DNA from: Fundicoccus_A sp052115865
Lineage (GTDB): Bacteria; Bacillota; Bacilli; Lactobacillales; Aerococcaceae
Assembly (NCBI RefSeq): GCF_052115865.1
Contig: NZ_JBQKME010000001.1
Span: forward strand, 248,001 to 312,000
Reading direction: 5' to 3'
DNA length: 64,000 nt
The notes beneath the pieces were generated by a model, which saw only the letters and a program-made list of their open reading frames with translations, was not told the DNA's origin and did no database searches. Every line of letters starts with the position of its first letter. The first letter of the stretch is position 1. Position numbers and translations under genes: made by a program. Of this stretch, positions 1 through 8,938 are shown piece after piece.

Positions 1-2
1 AG

Positions 3-137
3 TACGCTGAAAAGATTGGTCTTCTGATGGATTTCAGATGCTTCTTTGGGACGATATTTAGTGTTCTTAGAAGTGATGGTGTTGTTGAAGGTGGGTCTGG
101 AACGAAAAAAGCTGATAAAGAGTCAGCGAAACATTAG
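3..137 (+). CDS. Initiating sugar transferase, C-terminal end (partial)
   Basis: This is the last 44 codons of a gene that begins before the window. The frame starting at base 3 reads YAEKIGLLMDFRCFFGTIFS and continues to ...SDGVVEGGSG..., ending in TAG at 135-137. The pattern of a YxEK start, an LD-(I/F) amphipathic stretch and a closing DGVVEGGSG is typical of the C-terminus of bacterial sugar transferases (WcaJ/CapM-type undecaprenyl-phosphate sugar phosphotransferases), which put the first sugar on the lipid carrier at the inner membrane. The catalytic part lies outside the window. The stop overlaps the ribosome binding site of the next gene, so the two are likely co-transcribed. The family call rests on a short tail only. 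Confidence 0.6.
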   Translation, partial: YAEKIGLLMDFRCFFGTIFSVLRSDGVVEGGSGTKKADKESAKH

Positions 138-147
138 GGGTGAGCAG

Positions 148-1044
148 ATGTTTTTAGTGACAGGGATTACAGGACATACAGGTAGATATTTCTTACAAGA
201 ACTTATTGATCATAAATATGAAGGACCAATCCGCTGCATCGTTAGGGAAACATCTGACACTTCAATGTTAGATAACAGCGGATTAAATATTGAGAAGGTT
301 TATGGAGATCTCAATGATAAAGAGTTCATAAGAAAAGTTATGAATGGTGTAGATAATATCGTGCACATCTATAATATACATCATTCTCCGATGATTGTAG
401 AAGCAGCGATCGAGAACAATGTGAAGAGAGCAATCTTAGTACATACAACAGGAATATATTCAAATTTCAAATATGCGTCACAAGGTTATAAAGACGTAGA
501 AAAGAAAGTTTCTGAACTGACTTCAGATCTAAACTGCCCTACAAAAGTCACGATTCTTAGACCAACGATGATTTATGGCGATCTCTGTGATAGCAATATG
601 AGTAAGTTTATAAAGATGATAGATAGAATGAGAGTTATGCCAGTCATTAATGGCGGCAAGAGTTTAATACAGCCGGTTAATGCTAGGGATTTAGGAAAGG
701 CATTCTACACTGTTTTGACATCTCCTGAGAAAACAGATGGAAAAGCATATGACCTATCAGGTGAAAAGCCTCTACAGATGATAGAAGTTTTTAAGATGAT
801 AAGCGATAAACTAAATAAGAAAACAACCTTTGTTAGCATTCCTCTTGGATTCGGAGTGTTTTTAGCAAGAGTAGCTAAGTTGTTTACCTTTGGAAAAGTT
901 GATTATATAGAAAAAGTTCAAAGGATGGCTGAGGATAGAAGTTATTCTCATGAAGAGGCAAAGAGTGATTTTAACTATAAGCCGATGAGTTTTGAAGAGG
1001 GTATACAGATTGAAGTTAAGCAGTATATCAAAAGATTCAAATGA
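148..1044 (+). CDS. NAD(P)-dependent epimerase/dehydratase (extended or atypical SDR)
   Basis: A 298-residue short-chain dehydrogenase/reductase-type protein. The N-terminus has the Rossmann motif TGITGHTG (residues 5-12), followed by an acidic stretch (VYGDLND) typical of SDR/NmrA nucleotide binding and, later, an LRPTMIYG segment typical of epimerases. A canonical YxxxK is not obvious: the nearest is YKDVEKK around residue 120, so the catalytic mechanism is uncertain. The start was set at ATG 148 because AGGGGTGAG lies just upstream and the Rossmann strand begins there; a longer ORF back to 46 would overlap the preceding gene. It probably modifies a nucleotide sugar or lipid-linked sugar for the capsule. 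The exact substrate cannot be read from the sequence. Confidence 0.75.
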   Translation: MFLVTGITGHTGRYFLQELIDHKYEGPIRCIVRETSDTSMLDNSGLNIEKVYGDLNDKEFIRKVMNGVDNIVHIYNIHHSPMIVEAAIENNVKRAILVHTTGIYSNFKYASQGYKDVEKKVSELTSDLNCPTKVTILRPTMIYGDLCDSNMSKFIKMIDRMRVMPVINGGKSLIQPVNARDLGKAFYTVLTSPEKTDGKAYDLSGEKPLQMIEVFKMISDKLNKKTTFVSIPLGFGVFLARVAKLFTFGKVDYIEKVQRMAEDRSYSHEEAKSDFNYKPMSFEEGIQIEVKQYIKRFK

Positions 1045-1067
1045 TTCTTGATGATAGGAGTTATGAA

Positions 1068-2225
1068 ATGAATGAGAAAAAAAAAGCACTGGTCGTTACG
1101 ACTGTAGCTTCAACAATAGATCAATTTTGCATGAATGATATATCAATATTACTCGATAATTATGATGTGCAAGTAGCAGCAAATTTTACAACAGGAAATA
1201 ATACTTCCAAAGAACGAATCAATGAGTTTAAGAATGAACTTATAAATAAAAATATCGTAATTAATGAAGTACAGTTTGACAGAAATCCTTTAAGTAAAAG
1301 TAACTTAATAGCTTATAAAAAATTAAAAAGCTTGATACAACAGAATAAATTTGATTTGATTCACTGTCATACACCTATTGCGGCAATGCTTACAAGATTA
1401 GCTGCCATAGAACTAAGAAAAAAAGGAATCAAAGTTATTTATACCGCCCATGGTTTCCACTTTCATAACGGTGCACCTCTTATTAATTGGCTTTTATATT
1501 ATCCAGTTGAGAAATGGCTAGCTAGATATACGGATACTTTAATTACCATTAATAAAGAAGATTATGAGAGAGCTAAGCGGAAGTTTAACGCGAGAAAAGT
1601 TGAATATATACCGGGTGTTGGAATAGATCTAGAAAAAATAAATTTAGTCAAAGTGGATAAAGATCTAAAGCGTAGTGAATTAGGTTTACCCAAAGACGCA
1701 TTTATTGTTTTATCTGTTGGTGAACTTAATAAAAACAAAAATCACGAAGTTGTTATTAGAGCTATAGCAAAGTTAAATAACCCTGATATATACTATGTAA
1801 TTTGTGGAAAAGGTCAGTTGAGCAAATACTTAGCTAACTTAAGTAAAGAACTTGGCATAGAAAATCAAGTGTATTTACTAGGATTTAGAAAAGATATTAC
1901 CGAGATATGTAAGAGTAGCGATTTGTTTGTTTTTCCATCATATAGGGAGGGGTTAGGTATAGCTGCCTTAGAGGCTATGTCGTGTGGGCTACCTATTATA
2001 ACATCAAACGTCCATGGGATAGTAGACTATTCCACGGATGGAAAAACAGGATATATCTGCAAACCAACTGATGTAGATTGTTTTTCAAAACACATTAAAA
2101 GTTTATATAATGATTTAGATAAACGAAGTGAAATGGCTTTAAATAATATTGAAGTTGTAAAGATATTTGAGATTAAGGGTGTTAAAAATATAATTTCAAA
2201 CATCTATAAATCACTTGATACTTAA
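1068..2225 (+). CDS. Glycosyltransferase family 4 (EpsD/PglA-like)
   Basis: A 385-residue retaining glycosyltransferase with GT-B fold. The N-terminal domain has the acceptor-side segment HCHTPIAAMLTRLAA and YTAHGFHFH (about residues 110-135), a signature of the EpsD/PglA/CapM group that transfers HexNAc or hexose to an undecaprenyl-diphosphate-linked sugar. The C-terminal domain has the nucleotide-sugar E-x7-E region EGLGIAALEAMSCG (around residue 290). It acts on the cytoplasmic face of the membrane, probably adding the second sugar of the repeat unit. ATG 1068 is preferred over the in-frame ATG 1041 because AGGAG sits 7 bases upstream. The gene starts 24 bases after the SDR stop, consistent with one operon. 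Confidence 0.85.
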   Translation: MNEKKKALVVTTVASTIDQFCMNDISILLDNYDVQVAANFTTGNNTSKERINEFKNELINKNIVINEVQFDRNPLSKSNLIAYKKLKSLIQQNKFDLIHCHTPIAAMLTRLAAIELRKKGIKVIYTAHGFHFHNGAPLINWLLYYPVEKWLARYTDTLITINKEDYERAKRKFNARKVEYIPGVGIDLEKINLVKVDKDLKRSELGLPKDAFIVLSVGELNKNKNHEVVIRAIAKLNNPDIYYVICGKGQLSKYLANLSKELGIENQVYLLGFRKDITEICKSSDLFVFPSYREGLGIAALEAMSCGLPIITSNVHGIVDYSTDGKTGYICKPTDVDCFSKHIKSLYNDLDKRSEMALNNIEVVKIFEIKGVKNIISNIYKSLDT

Positions 2226-2276
2226 ATTTAGTTGTGATTTTAGCTATTGATTTGAAAATGAAAAAGGGGGAGCGAT

Positions 2277-3557
2277 GTGAAAATATTAGTTATATCAGAT
2301 GTACCATGGAGCGAAGAAAATAGCGTTGGAAATACGTATAGCAATATTTTCAGAAATATGGAAAATGTAGAGTTTGCCAACCTATTTTGCAAACCAGGGA
2401 ACGCGGAATCAAAAATACTAGCAAGGCATTACCAAATGACTGAGAAAAAAATAATTTTGAATCTAATTAGAAAAGAGAACAATATAAGTGAAACCTCAGG
2501 TGCCAAGATGAAAGATGCTGAATTTAATAGAAAAGAGCAAAAAATCTATGATCTTCTTAGAAGTTTAAGATTCCCCTTTTTATTTATAGCTAGAGAATTT
2601 ATCTGGAAGGTCGGAAAATGGAAGACAAAAGAATTGGATGATTTCCTTCAAGATTTTAACCCGGACATTATATTCTCATTTTGCTTAGATTCTGTATACT
2701 ACTCAAATATAATTGATTATTGCAGAATAAAAACAGGGGCAAATACTGTTCTATTTTTTGCTGACGATGTTTATGCATACAAAAGATTGAATCCTTTATA
2801 TGTGTTACATCAATACTTTGTCAGAAAATCAATTAAAAAATTAGCAAGTCATAGTCAGTTGATTTATGGAGCTACATCTGAGTTGTGTAGTGAGTATTCG
2901 GATATTCTTAAAAAAAAGATATTTCCTCTATATAAAGTTTGTAATAATATTCCAGAGATCAAAGATTCTGTTAACGTGCCCTTAAAGATAACTTATACTG
3001 GGAATTTATTTTATGGAAGATGGAAGGTTCTTGCTTTATTATCTGAAGCAATTAAAGAAAAAAATAAGGAGTCAACAAAATTATTTTTAGATATTTACAC
3101 ATCTGGTTTGTATAATCGAAAAATGATGGAAGCTTTAAATATTAAAGGGTCTTCGTGTTTAAGAAAAGGTATACCTTATGATGAAGTAAAAAAAGTTTTA
3201 AAAGAATCAGATATAGTTGTTCATGTCGAGTCTTTCGAAAGGAAGGAAATAAGAAAAACCAGACTATCTTTTTCAACAAAAATAGTAGATTGTATCCAAA
3301 GTGGTAGTTGCCTTTTGGCAATAGGACCTACTGAGGTAGCTTCAATAAGTATGCTGAAAAATCTTGATATTGCTGAAGTTGTCACAAGTAATGATAAAGA
3401 AGCAGTAAAAGTAATTCTTGAGAAGATATTAGAAAATAATAGAATTTTAATTGAAAAGAGTGAGAAAATGAAAGAATATGGACTTGAATATCATTCTCAA
3501 GAGCATTTAAGGATAAGTCTATACAACAAATTGGAAGAATTATTGAAAGGTGATTAG
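2277..3557 (+). CDS. Capsule glycosyltransferase, GT4-like
   Basis: A 426-residue protein starting at GTG 2277 behind AAGGGGGAG. It begins MKILVISDVPWSEENSVGNT, the usual first strand of a GT-B glycosyltransferase. The C-terminal half has a plausible donor-binding domain (GIPYDEVKKVLKESDIVVHV; the following region contains FSTKIVDCIQSGSCLLAIGP, the GT-B pattern for the last donor-site helix). Similarity to named families is weak and the usual E-x7-E motif is not clear, so the donor sugar is unknown. It lies between two other glycosyltransferases, and its end overlaps the potential upstream starts of the next gene, so it probably adds one sugar to the capsule repeat unit. Confidence 0.7.
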   Translation: MKILVISDVPWSEENSVGNTYSNIFRNMENVEFANLFCKPGNAESKILARHYQMTEKKIILNLIRKENNISETSGAKMKDAEFNRKEQKIYDLLRSLRFPFLFIAREFIWKVGKWKTKELDDFLQDFNPDIIFSFCLDSVYYSNIIDYCRIKTGANTVLFFADDVYAYKRLNPLYVLHQYFVRKSIKKLASHSQLIYGATSELCSEYSDILKKKIFPLYKVCNNIPEIKDSVNVPLKITYTGNLFYGRWKVLALLSEAIKEKNKESTKLFLDIYTSGLYNRKMMEALNIKGSSCLRKGIPYDEVKKVLKESDIVVHVESFERKEIRKTRLSFSTKIVDCIQSGSCLLAIGPTEVASISMLKNLDIAEVVTSNDKEAVKVILEKILENNRILIEKSEKMKEYGLEYHSQEHLRISLYNKLEELLKGD

Positions 3558-3558
3558 A

Positions 3559-4791
3559 ATGAAGATAATGCAAATAAATGTAGTTTATCCTAACGGTAGT
3601 ACGGGGAAAATTGTTAAAGACATACATGATGAATTAATTAAAAAAAATCACGAATCTTTAGTTTGTTTTGGTAGAGGTGCAGAGGTTAGAGAGAAAAACG
3701 TTTATAAAATAGCACCTGAGTTTATTATGAAAGCTCAATCATTTAGAGCTAAAGCTACAGGTTATACCTATGGAGGGTGTCTTTATTCAACTAGAAACTT
3801 AATCAATATAATACGAAATGAAACTCCTGATGTAGTTCACCTACATTGCATTAATGGATATATGGTAAATATATACAAACTATTAAATTTTCTCAAAAAC
3901 AATAGAATTTCAACAGTTTTAACTTTGCATGCTGAGTTTATGTATACTGCTGGATGCGGGCATGCGCTGGATTGCGAAAAATGGAAAAATGGTTGTGGGG
4001 AATGCCCGCAAAGAAAAAATGGTGGAAGACCTGCATCGTGGTTTTTTGATCGCAGTGCTAATGAATGGCAATTAATGAAAAAATCCTTTGAAGGATTTGA
4101 CAATTTGGTGGTCACATCTGTTTCTGAATGGGTAAATAATAGAGCAAAAGAATCACCATTTTTTAAGAAAAATCGATTAAAAGTTGTTTTAAATGGTGTT
4201 GATAATACAAATACTTTTACGCCAAGTGAATTTGGGGATTTAAAAGAAGAACTTTCATTAAAGGACGAGAAAATAATTCTTCATGTTACTGCTAATTTTA
4301 AAGATCCAATAAAAGGCGGGAATTATGTACTAGAAATTGCAAAACGATTTGAAAAGTATAATATGAAATTTATCATAGTTGGTTTGAATAGCAAAATTGA
4401 TAATTTACCAAAAAATATTATAGCCTTACCTAAAACAAATAATCAGAAAAGACTTGCGGAACTTTACTCGATGGCTGATATCACATTATTGACTAGCGTA
4501 AGAGAAACCTTTTCAATGGTAACCGCAGAATCACTATCTTGTGGCACTCCGGTTATTGGATTTAAGGCCGGTGGTCCCGAATCTATAGCGTTATCACAAT
4601 ATAGTGAATTTGTTACTTATGGAGATCTTGATTCTTTAGAAAACTCAATATTACATTGGATTGACAAAAAAGCATTTCATAAAAATGAAATTTATAAAAT
4701 AGCTAGAGATAGATACTCTAGAGAAAACATGTGTAAAGAATATTTAGATATTTATAATAATTTTGAATCGTACGCAGAGTTGAAAATATGA
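3559..4791 (+). CDS. Glycosyltransferase family 4
   Basis: A 410-residue GT-B glycosyltransferase. The N-terminal domain begins MKIMQINVVYPNGSTGKIV, with the segment PDVVHLHCINGYMVN further on. A Cys-containing stretch (GCGHALDCEKWKNGCGECPQ, about residues 134-153) is often seen in WcaC-like colanic-acid and capsule glycosyltransferases. The donor-site motif RETFSMVTAESLSCGTPVIG is at about residue 316. ATG 3559 was chosen because GAAAGGTG lies just upstream; GTG 3550 would be further from the GT-B first strand. The last four bases overlap the start of the polymerase gene (ATGA). The sugar specificity is not readable. Confidence 0.82.
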   Translation: MKIMQINVVYPNGSTGKIVKDIHDELIKKNHESLVCFGRGAEVREKNVYKIAPEFIMKAQSFRAKATGYTYGGCLYSTRNLINIIRNETPDVVHLHCINGYMVNIYKLLNFLKNNRISTVLTLHAEFMYTAGCGHALDCEKWKNGCGECPQRKNGGRPASWFFDRSANEWQLMKKSFEGFDNLVVTSVSEWVNNRAKESPFFKKNRLKVVLNGVDNTNTFTPSEFGDLKEELSLKDEKIILHVTANFKDPIKGGNYVLEIAKRFEKYNMKFIIVGLNSKIDNLPKNIIALPKTNNQKRLAELYSMADITLLTSVRETFSMVTAESLSCGTPVIGFKAGGPESIALSQYSEFVTYGDLDSLENSILHWIDKKAFHKNEIYKIARDRYSRENMCKEYLDIYNNFESYAELKI

Positions 4792-5849
4792 CAGTCTTTA
4801 TAATTACAATATTAATAATCATACTTCTGTACCCTTTAATCGGAAAAAGAAGACGTTTTATAGATGGTAGAGTTACACTAACAAATAACAAATTATATGT
4901 ATATATTGTATCTATCATACTTATTTCAATTTCAGGTTTCAGACATGTATCAATAGGTATTGATACTATGAATTACAATAACATATTTCACCATGTAAAT
5001 TCACTAAGTATATCTAATGCTATTAATATCGATGTTGAAATAGGATATCAATTATATCAAATACTCATTGGTAATATTTCTGATGATTTCCAGTTACTTT
5101 TAGTAATTACATCTATATTATATATTGGCATAGTTTCACATTTGATTTATAAGTATTCTGAAAATCCTATGATTAGCTATTTGCTATTTATATTTTTTGA
5201 TTTTTATACTTTTTCTTTATCTGGGATCAGACAAACAATAGCGATGTCACTCATCATTTTAGCTTTTATGCAAATCAAAGAGAAAAAATTTAATAGATTC
5301 TTATTTTGGACTATTTTAGCTTCGAGCTTTCATATAACTGCGCTAGTATTTCTCCCGTCATATTGGTTTAACAGATTTAAATTAAATAGGAGAAATTTAT
5401 TGTTTCTTCTATTATGTGGATTATTAATATTTGCAGCTAAAGATTATTTGCAAGTCATTATGAGTAGTTATGCGAGAATAGAGTATGGTGCTTCAGATAC
5501 GGGAGGGCTAAAATTATACTTCTTAATGATTATCACTGTAATCTTTGGTGTTTTATATCGGAAGACAATTAATTCGAAAAATCCTATTAACGTATACTTA
5601 TTATATATGATGATTTCATGTGTTGTTATTTTTCCAATAATAAGATACAACCCAATAACACTAAGATTATACTATTATTCTTTCATTTTTATGATAGTGT
5701 ATGTGCCAAATCTTTTTGGTTCTATAAAAGATAAAGCGATAAGGGCTATAGGAACAATATCTTATTTGTTGATAGGTGCAACATGGTTTTTCACAACTAT
5801 TATAAACTCAAAACAAATCATTCCTTATTTATTTTTTTGGCAGAGATAA
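4788..5849 (+). CDS. EpsG-family polysaccharide polymerase (Wzy-like)
   Basis: A 353-residue polytopic membrane protein with about ten hydrophobic segments, starting MTVFIITILIIILLYPLIGK. The early loop FRHVSIGIDTMNYNNIF carries the conserved R...GxDTxxY pattern of the EpsG family (PF14897). Members are Wzy-type polymerases that join lipid-linked repeat units on the outer face of the membrane. The region FDFYTFSLSGIRQTIAMSLI also matches the family's usual SGIRQ segment. The gene overlaps the preceding glycosyltransferase stop by 4 bases, showing translational coupling. Its presence together with the flippase downstream identifies this as a Wzx/Wzy-dependent pathway. Confidence 0.85.
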   Translation: MTVFIITILIIILLYPLIGKRRRFIDGRVTLTNNKLYVYIVSIILISISGFRHVSIGIDTMNYNNIFHHVNSLSISNAINIDVEIGYQLYQILIGNISDDFQLLLVITSILYIGIVSHLIYKYSENPMISYLLFIFFDFYTFSLSGIRQTIAMSLIILAFMQIKEKKFNRFLFWTILASSFHITALVFLPSYWFNRFKLNRRNLLFLLLCGLLIFAAKDYLQVIMSSYARIEYGASDTGGLKLYFLMIITVIFGVLYRKTINSKNPINVYLLYMMISCVVIFPIIRYNPITLRLYYYSFIFMIVYVPNLFGSIKDKAIRAIGTISYLLIGATWFFTTIINSKQIIPYLFFWQR

Positions 5850-5913
5850 TATATAGATATGCATTATAAGAGTAAAGGGGATTATTTATCTAAATTGATG
5901 GAGGATGTTAATT

Positions 5914-6936
5914 ATGTTTAAAGGAAAGACTTTACTAATCACAGGTGGAACGGGATCTTTTGGAAATGCAGTTATGAAAAGATTCTTACATACAGATGTT
6001 AAAGAAATCCGTATTTTTTCTCGTGATGAAAAGAAACAAGATGACATGAGAAAACAATACAAAAATGATAAATTAAAATTTTATATTGGCGATGTTAGAG
6101 ATTTAGCTAGCGTTAAGAATGCAATGCATGGAGTCGACTATATCTTCCATGCAGCTGCACTTAAGCAAGTACCATCATGTGAGTTCTTTCCTCTTGAAGC
6201 GGTAAAGACGAACGTAATGGGGACAGACAATGTTCTAACGGGAGCAATTGAGATGGGCATTAAAAAGGTTATCTGTCTGTCTACGGATAAAGCGGCATAC
6301 CCTATCAATGCAATGGGCATCTCAAAAGCTATGATGGAGAAGGTATTTGTGGCTAAAGCAAAGACTGTTGATCCAGACAGAACACTTATTTGTGGTACTA
6401 GATATGGTAATGTGATGGCTTCAAGAGGGTCAGTAATTCCATTGTTTATAGATCAGATTAAAAATGGACAACCTTTGACTGTTACAGATCCTAATATGAC
6501 AAGATTCTTGATGAGTTTAGAAGAAGCTGTTGAACTTGTTGTGTTTGCATTTGAGAATGCTGAAGCGGGTGATATCATGGTCCAAAAAGCTCCTGCATCT
6601 ACGATTGGAGACTTAGCTCAAGCAGTCAAAGAGCTGTTTAATGCTGATAATGAAATTAAGATTATTGGTACTCGCCATGGAGAAAAGTTATACGAAACAC
6701 TTTTAACAAAGGAAGAACATGTTGGAGCGCAGGACATGGGTGGTTTCTATCGAGTACCCGCTGATAAAAGAGACCTAAATTATGATAAATATTTTGTTGA
6801 AGGAAATGAAGAACTTCAACAAGTAGAAGATTATAACTCACATAATACAGAGAGACTCAATATTGAGCAGATTAAAGAGAAGTTACTCAAACTTGATTAT
6901 ATACAGGAAGAGTTAAGAAACTGGGAGGGAAGGTAA
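5914..6936 (+). CDS. capE: UDP-GlcNAc 4,6-dehydratase/epimerase (CapE/FnlA type)
   Basis: A 340-residue extended SDR of the polysaccharide-biosynthesis (PF02719) family, the usual length of S. aureus CapE and E. coli FnlA. The Rossmann motif GGTGSFG is at residues 11-17 and HAAALKQVP follows, as in this family. The active-site region is STDKAAYPINAMGISKAMME: the SDR tyrosine of YxxxK is replaced by Met (MGISK). I recall the same substitution in CapE, so this is a family trait rather than damage. CapE/FnlA converts UDP-GlcNAc to a 4-keto-6-deoxy sugar, the first step toward UDP-L-FucNAc. ATG 5914 has TGGAGGA 8 bases upstream. The next two genes complete the route. Confidence 0.88.
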   Translation: MFKGKTLLITGGTGSFGNAVMKRFLHTDVKEIRIFSRDEKKQDDMRKQYKNDKLKFYIGDVRDLASVKNAMHGVDYIFHAAALKQVPSCEFFPLEAVKTNVMGTDNVLTGAIEMGIKKVICLSTDKAAYPINAMGISKAMMEKVFVAKAKTVDPDRTLICGTRYGNVMASRGSVIPLFIDQIKNGQPLTVTDPNMTRFLMSLEEAVELVVFAFENAEAGDIMVQKAPASTIGDLAQAVKELFNADNEIKIIGTRHGEKLYETLLTKEEHVGAQDMGGFYRVPADKRDLNYDKYFVEGNEELQQVEDYNSHNTERLNIEQIKEKLLKLDYIQEELRNWEGR

Positions 6937-7790
6937 TGAAGCTCCTAATCCTTGGCGGAACAGGCATGGCAGGGCATACCATTTCAATCTATTTTAAAGA
7001 AGCTGGTCATGATGTAACTGCTTTTAGTAGAAGCAAAGTAGATTATTGCAAGAATGTAAATGGTGATATCACTGATTTTGAGAATCTAAAGAAGCTTATA
7101 AATGAAGGTCAATATGACGCAATTATTAATGCTATTGGAATATTAAACCAGAATGCAGAAGATCACAAATCAAATGCAGTCTTATTGAATAGTTACTTAC
7201 CGCATTTTCTAAGTGATACGACAAAAGAAATGAAGACGAGAGTTATTCATATGAGTACGGACTGTGTTTTTTCTGGAAAGACTGGTGGTTACTCAGAGAC
7301 ATCATTTAGAGATGGAGAAACCTTCTACGATAGATCAAAAGCGTTAGGTGAACTGGAAAACAATAAAAATCTTACGTTTAGGAATTCTATAATTGGTCCG
7401 GATATGAGTAAAGGCGGAATAGGGCTTTTTAATTGGTTCATGAAACAAGAAAGTCAGATTAATGGGTTTACTAAAGCAATATGGACAGGTGTAACAACAT
7501 TGACATTAGCAAAAGCAATGGAACAGGCCCTAAAAGAAAATCTAACAGGACTTTATAATCTGGTTAATAATGAAACTATAAGCAAGTATGAGTTATTGAA
7601 GTTATTCAATAAGTATATGAAAAATGGTCAAATTGAGATTCTACGAAGTGATAATCTTTCACTAGATAAATCTTTAATTAACAATCGAACTGATTTTTCA
7701 TTTAAAGTACCTGGATATGAGGTTATGGTAGCTGAGATGAAAGAATGGATAGATAATCATAAAGATCTCTATCCACATTACTTCAAATAG
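6936..7790 (+). CDS. SDR reductase of UDP-FucNAc pathway (FnlB/CapF-like, no cupin)
   Basis: A 284-residue RmlD-like SDR with Rossmann motif GGTGMAG (residues 7-13), MSTDCVFSGKTGGYSE and a YDRSKALGE segment that carries the catalytic YxxSK. It sits between a CapE-like dehydratase and a WecB/CapG-like 2-epimerase, the order of fnlABC/capEFG, so it is likely the 4-keto reductase making UDP-6-deoxy-L-talo-HexNAc. S. aureus CapF is about 85 residues longer because of a C-terminal cupin epimerase domain. That domain is missing here, so this protein is a stand-alone reductase. The start overlaps the capE stop as TAATG. Confidence 0.8.
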   Translation: MKLLILGGTGMAGHTISIYFKEAGHDVTAFSRSKVDYCKNVNGDITDFENLKKLINEGQYDAIINAIGILNQNAEDHKSNAVLLNSYLPHFLSDTTKEMKTRVIHMSTDCVFSGKTGGYSETSFRDGETFYDRSKALGELENNKNLTFRNSIIGPDMSKGGIGLFNWFMKQESQINGFTKAIWTGVTTLTLAKAMEQALKENLTGLYNLVNNETISKYELLKLFNKYMKNGQIEILRSDNLSLDKSLINNRTDFSFKVPGYEVMVAEMKEWIDNHKDLYPHYFK

Positions 7791-7802
7791 GGGGCAGGTT
7801 TA

Positions 7803-8930
7803 ATGAAAAAATTAAAATTAATGACAATCGTGGGTACTCGCCCTGAAATCATAAAACTTTCTGAAGTGATTAAGAAAAGTGATAAGTACTTTGAACATAT
7901 ATTGGTTCATACAGGTCAGAATTATGACTATGAACTGAACCAAGTGTTTTTTGAAAATCTAGGTATAAGAGAGCCTAACTTTTATCTTAATGTTGTAGGC
8001 GATAATTTAGGCCAAACCATGGGGAATGTATTAGCTAAGTCTTATGAAATCATGGTTCAAGAACAACCAGATGCTTTACTTGTTTTAGGAGATACTAATT
8101 CATGCCTAAGCGTTATTTCTGCCAAGCGGCTTAAGATTCCGATTTTTCACATGGAAGCTGGTAACAGATGTTTTGATGAAAACCTTCCAGAAGAGATTAA
8201 TAGAAGAATTGTTGACCATACAAGTGATGTAAATCTTTGTTATACAGAACACGCAAGGAATTACTTGAATTGGGAAGGCGTTCCAAAGGAGCGTACTTAC
8301 GTTATTGGGTCACCAATGGCTGAAGTATTAAAAGTAAATAAAGCGAAAATCGATGGTAGTAATGTGCTTGAGACATTGGGATTAGAAAAAGGTAAGTATA
8401 TTCTATTATCAGCCCACCGTGAGGAAAACATCGATAATGAAGATAATTTTATGGCCTTAATGAATGCTGTCAATGCCATGGCTGAAAACTATGATCTTCC
8501 GGTTATCTACAGTACTCATCCAAGAAGCAAGAAGTTCATAGAGCAAAGAGGATTTAAATTCCATTCAAATGTAAGAAGTTTGCAGCCATTTGGATTTGCT
8601 GATTATAATCACCTTCAGCAGAATTCGTTTTGTGTAGTTTCTGATAGCGGGACTGTTGCAGAAGAGGCTTCCTATTTTAAATTTCCTGCAGTGTCTGTGA
8701 GAACTAGTACAGAGAGACCAGAAGCCTTAGATAAGGGGAATATGGTCATTGGTAGCATAACAACTGAACAAGTACTACAAGCTGTAAATATGGCTGTAGA
8801 GATGAATGTTCAAGGAGATGCAGGAGTAGATGTGCCAAATTATGTAGATGAAAATGTGAGTACTAAGGTTGTTAAGTTAATTCAAAGCTATACGGGGATA
8901 GTAAATATGATGGTGTGGAGAAAGGGGTGA
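7803..8930 (+). CDS. UDP-N-acetylglucosamine 2-epimerase family (FnlC/CapG type)
   Basis: A 375-residue non-hydrolysing UDP-HexNAc 2-epimerase of the WecB family. It begins KLMTIVGTRPEIIKL, then has VHTGQNYDYELNQVFF, GDTNSCLSV and HMEAGNRCFDENLPEEINRR. The last segment differs from the usual HVEAGLRS of WecB and fits the FnlC/CapG subgroup. The distal SDSGTVAEEASYF is the usual UDP-binding loop. In this gene order it would convert UDP-N-acetyl-6-deoxy-L-talosamine to UDP-L-FucNAc, the last precursor step before transfer. It is preceded by an RBS-like GGGGGCAGG, 12 bases after the reductase. Confidence 0.88.
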   Translation: MKKLKLMTIVGTRPEIIKLSEVIKKSDKYFEHILVHTGQNYDYELNQVFFENLGIREPNFYLNVVGDNLGQTMGNVLAKSYEIMVQEQPDALLVLGDTNSCLSVISAKRLKIPIFHMEAGNRCFDENLPEEINRRIVDHTSDVNLCYTEHARNYLNWEGVPKERTYVIGSPMAEVLKVNKAKIDGSNVLETLGLEKGKYILLSAHREENIDNEDNFMALMNAVNAMAENYDLPVIYSTHPRSKKFIEQRGFKFHSNVRSLQPFGFADYNHLQQNSFCVVSDSGTVAEEASYFKFPAVSVRTSTERPEALDKGNMVIGSITTEQVLQAVNMAVEMNVQGDAGVDVPNYVDENVSTKVVKLIQSYTGIVNMMVWRKG

Positions 8931-8938
8931 CTAGTAAT

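Noticed and set aside
46..147. Upstream extension of the first SDR gene to ATG 46
   Set aside because: The region codes in another frame for the end of a sugar transferase, and a good RBS supports ATG 148.
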